From positions 1 through 55,346 of the forward strand of contig JAEPMY010000007.1 of the NCBI GenBank assembly GCA_017643685.1: a DNA stretch of 55,346 bases, read 5' to 3'. Shown here piece by piece: positions 52,971 through 55,346 of the stretch (position 1 is its first letter; every line of letters begins with the position of its first letter). The position numbers and the translations under genes were made by a program. This stretch comes from Sneathiella sp. (GTDB lineage Bacteria > Pseudomonadota > Alphaproteobacteria > Sneathiellales > Sneathiellaceae). The notes under the pieces are model-generated. The model saw only the letters and a list, made by a program, of their open reading frames with translations. It did no database searches and was not told where the DNA came from.

Positions 52971-55346
52971 ATGGCTACGCGTATGCTAGTTGACGCGTCT
53001 CACGATGAAGAGACGCGAGTAGTTATCGTAAAAGGTACTCGACTTGAAGAATTCGATTATGAGACTTCTTCAAAAAAACAATTAAAGGGGAACATATACC
53101 TCGCAAAGGTGACACGGGTTGAACCCTCGCTTCAAGCGGCCTTTGTTGAATATGGTGGCAATCGCCACGGTTTCCTTCCTTTCTCTGAAATCCACCCTGA
53201 TTATTATCAAATTCCTGTCTCAGACCGTGAAGAACTGATTGAACAGGAAAGCCTAGCTGAAAAAGAAGCTTCTGAAGCTGAAGAGCCACAAGAAGAAACA
53301 GCAACTGCCGAAGCTGAAACAAAAGCAGAGTCAGATAAAGGCGATGAACTGGTTGCAGAACCGGTTAGCGACGATGATGAAGAAGGTGTGGTCGACGATG
53401 AAGACGACACACTGGGCGGCCTAGAGACCGTTGATAGCGAAGATCAAGACGTTGTTGAAAATCTGGGCGGTGATGACGAAAGCGAAATCACCCACAAAGC
53501 CAACGTCAAACGTCATTATAAAATTCAGGAAGTCATCAAACGCCGTCAGATCCTGCTGGTTCAGGTGGTGAAGGAAGAGCGCGGCAACAAAGGCGCTGCG
53601 CTGACAACCTACATTTCCCTGCCAGGCCGGTATAGCGTTCTGATGCCAAATACAGGTCGCGGCGGCGGGATTAGCCGGAAAATTGCAAACCCAAGTGACC
53701 GTAAGCGTCTGAAAAAAATCGCATCCGAGCTGGAGGTTCCAGAAGGCGTTGGTGTGATCATTCGGACCGCTGGCCTGAACCGCACCAAAGTTGAAATCCG
53801 CCGAGATTATGAATTCCTGCTGCGGATGTGGGACGACATTCGGGAGCTGACCCTCAAATCCATGGCGCCTTGCTGCGTCTATGAAGAGGCGAACCTGATC
53901 AAGCGATCCATCCGGGATCTTTACAACAAAGATATCAATGAAATCCTTGTTGAGGGTGACAATGGCTATCGCGTGGCGAAAGACTTCATGCGCAAGTTGA
54001 TGCCAAGTCATGCGAAGAAGGTACAGCCATATCGGGATCGGATACCCCTCTTCCATCGGTTCCAAGTGGAGCAGCAATTTGCCTCCATGTATAACCCGGA
54101 AGTGACGCTGAAATCTGGTGGTTATATCGTGATCAACCCGACGGAAGCTTTGGTTTCCATCGACGTGAACTCCGGTAAAGCGACAAAAGAACGCAGCATC
54201 GAAGAGACCGCGGTTAAAACCAATTTGGAAGCGGCCGAGGAAATCTCCCGTCAGCTTCGCCTGCGCGATCTGGCTGGTTTGATCGTGATCGATTTCATCG
54301 ACATGGACGACAACCGCAACAACAAAGCGGTTGAGCGGAAACTGAAAGACTGTCTGAAATCTGATCGTGCCCGTATTCAGGTTGGCCGGATCAGTCCGTT
54401 TGGTCTTTTGGAAATGTCCCGTCAACGTCTGCGCCCTTCCTTCCTGGAAACAAGTACAAATGTCTGTCCGACATGCGGCGGCTCTGGCTTTGTTCGCTCC
54501 ACTGAATCAACAGCATTGTTGATCATCCGCGCCCTCGAAGAAGAAGGTGTTCGGGGCCGGAGTGCCAAGATCACGGTTACGGTTCACACCGATGTTGCCA
54601 TCTATCTGCTGAACCAGAAACGGTCTGTTATTCAGGATCTGGAAGCTAACTATGGCCTGACGATCCTGATCCTTGCCGATCCAACCATGAACATGAACGA
54701 TCACAAAATTGATCGTGAAAAAGGTGTTCGCAATGCCCCGGTTCCAACATCCGACAATATGATGGAACCTGCACAGCCGGAAGCGGTTCAGGGCGGCGCG
54801 GTGGAAGAAGAGATCGAAGACACTCAGGAGACTGAAGACACCGAAGAGCGTGAAAGCAGTTCAGCCAAACGTCGCCGTCGTCGTCGTCGCCGGAAACCGC
54901 GGGATGAAGCCGATCGGGATAATGCCGTTGAGGCTGATAGTGACAGCAATGAGGAAACCGCTGACGGCGAAACTCAGGGCGAAAATGGTGATGAAGAGCC
55001 ACGCAAACGCCGCCGCGGAAAACGGGGTGGACGTCGTCGCTCTCGCGGTCGGGATAATGCCGGCAACGAGACAGAGGATAGAGGTTCTGAAGCAGCTGCC
55101 GCAGCAACCGATATTGAACCGGAAATCGTCATCATTCCGATTAATGGTGCCGACGATGAAGGCGAGAAAGCTGCAAGCTTCGAAGCCAAATCTGTAGAGA
55201 ATACTGAAGACGGCGATGACGCCAAATCAGAAGAGAAGAAACCCGCTCGCCGGGGTCGTCGCCGCAAGAAAGTGGAAGACGAGAGCTCCTCTGAGGAGGG
55301 GTCAACAGACGCAACACCGGATGCTGGTGACGAAGATGCGGAGAGC
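52971..55346 (+). CDS. rne: Ribonuclease E, partial (first 792 residues)
   Basis: The frame is open from the ATG at 52971 to the right edge. It starts MATRMLVDASHDEETRVVIV. The S1 domain is split by an acidic insertion of about 80-90 residues (about 85-175), common in alphaproteobacteria. Next come the RNase H-like and 5'-sensor regions (GVGVIIRTAGLNRTKVEIRR), the catalytic DNase I-like part with ALVSIDVNSGKATKERS and LIVIDFIDMDD, and the zinc link CPTCGGSG. A basic stretch of nine arginines and an acidic/basic tail (about 620 on) follow, the usual scaffold for degradosome partners. It is the main mRNA-decay and rRNA-processing endonuclease. Confidence 0.96.
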   Translation, partial: MATRMLVDASHDEETRVVIVKGTRLEEFDYETSSKKQLKGNIYLAKVTRVEPSLQAAFVEYGGNRHGFLPFSEIHPDYYQIPVSDREELIEQESLAEKEASEAEEPQEETATAEAETKAESDKGDELVAEPVSDDDEEGVVDDEDDTLGGLETVDSEDQDVVENLGGDDESEITHKANVKRHYKIQEVIKRRQILLVQVVKEERGNKGAALTTYISLPGRYSVLMPNTGRGGGISRKIANPSDRKRLKKIASELEVPEGVGVIIRTAGLNRTKVEIRRDYEFLLRMWDDIRELTLKSMAPCCVYEEANLIKRSIRDLYNKDINEILVEGDNGYRVAKDFMRKLMPSHAKKVQPYRDRIPLFHRFQVEQQFASMYNPEVTLKSGGYIVINPTEALVSIDVNSGKATKERSIEETAVKTNLEAAEEISRQLRLRDLAGLIVIDFIDMDDNRNNKAVERKLKDCLKSDRARIQVGRISPFGLLEMSRQRLRPSFLETSTNVCPTCGGSGFVRSTESTALLIIRALEEEGVRGRSAKITVTVHTDVAIYLLNQKRSVIQDLEANYGLTILILADPTMNMNDHKIDREKGVRNAPVPTSDNMMEPAQPEAVQGGAVEEEIEDTQETEDTEERESSSAKRRRRRRRRKPRDEADRDNAVEADSDSNEETADGETQGENGDEEPRKRRRGKRGGRRRSRGRDNAGNETEDRGSEAAAAATDIEPEIVIIPINGADDEGEKAASFEAKSVENTEDGDDAKSEEKKPARRGRRRKKVEDESSSEEGSTDATPDAGDEDAES

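Overview
The window looks like chromosome of a free-living, probably marine alphaproteobacterium (Rhodospirillales/Sneathiella/Kordiimonadales-like; the genus cannot be fixed from sequence alone). Supporting signs are the F1-ATPase inhibitor zeta subunit (DUF1476), the split purS-purQ-purL form of FGAM synthase, bolA-grxD next to the purine genes, an amiC-mrcA-prfB block divergent from an RNase E gene with a large acidic insertion in its S1 domain, and a PraR-like XRE regulator. No phage, integrase, transposase or CRISPR array was seen.

Left part (1-19.3 kb): the N-terminal part of a PhoR-type sensor kinase runs off the left edge. It is followed by a sirtuin, an orphan Pro-rich protein and a TPR/SPOR lipoprotein. 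Then comes a 15-kb minus-strand secretion island: a 2184-residue RTX protein carrying an ExeM/NucH-type nuclease, a choice-of-anchor-I region and a 5'-nucleotidase; a 1708-residue RTX protein carrying a calcineurin-like phosphoesterase among LamG-like and PKD-like domains; and a two-gene type I exporter (ABC transporter plus HlyD adaptor). No TolC gene is present. The natural reading is secretion of enzymes that degrade extracellular DNA, nucleotides and other phosphoesters.

Middle part (19.7-38.6 kb): aminotransferase, RidA and an APC-like permease; tRNA-Leu(UAA); a LysR regulator with DUF1445 and the 5-oxoprolinase genes pxpB-pxpC-pxpA; an acyl-CoA synthetase; the cinA-like/sfsA/map/radC cluster, in which radC is split by a frameshift; an XRE regulator with a four-codon mini-ORF overlapping its start; a TetR regulator whose start codon lies in four perfect 19-bp tandem repeats; purB; a GNAT acetyltransferase; a secreted stand-alone Cache-like protein directly upstream of a chemoreceptor; and the zeta subunit.

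Right part (38.9-55.3 kb): purC, a terminator-like hairpin, then purS-purQ-purL-bolA-grxD. Next are two AT-richer membrane proteins built from one repeated module, an alpha/beta hydrolase with a Gate-domain membrane protein, and on the minus strand amiC, mrcA and prfB. prfB has a programmed +1 frameshift site whose in-frame stop is UAA rather than the canonical UGA. A long leader and rne (cut by the right edge) close the window.

The observations most worth a second look are the repeat array on the TetR start, the secreted phosphoesterase island with altered nucleotidase metal-ligand motifs, the UAA form of the prfB frameshift site, the Cache-MCP pair, and the triplicated membrane module.
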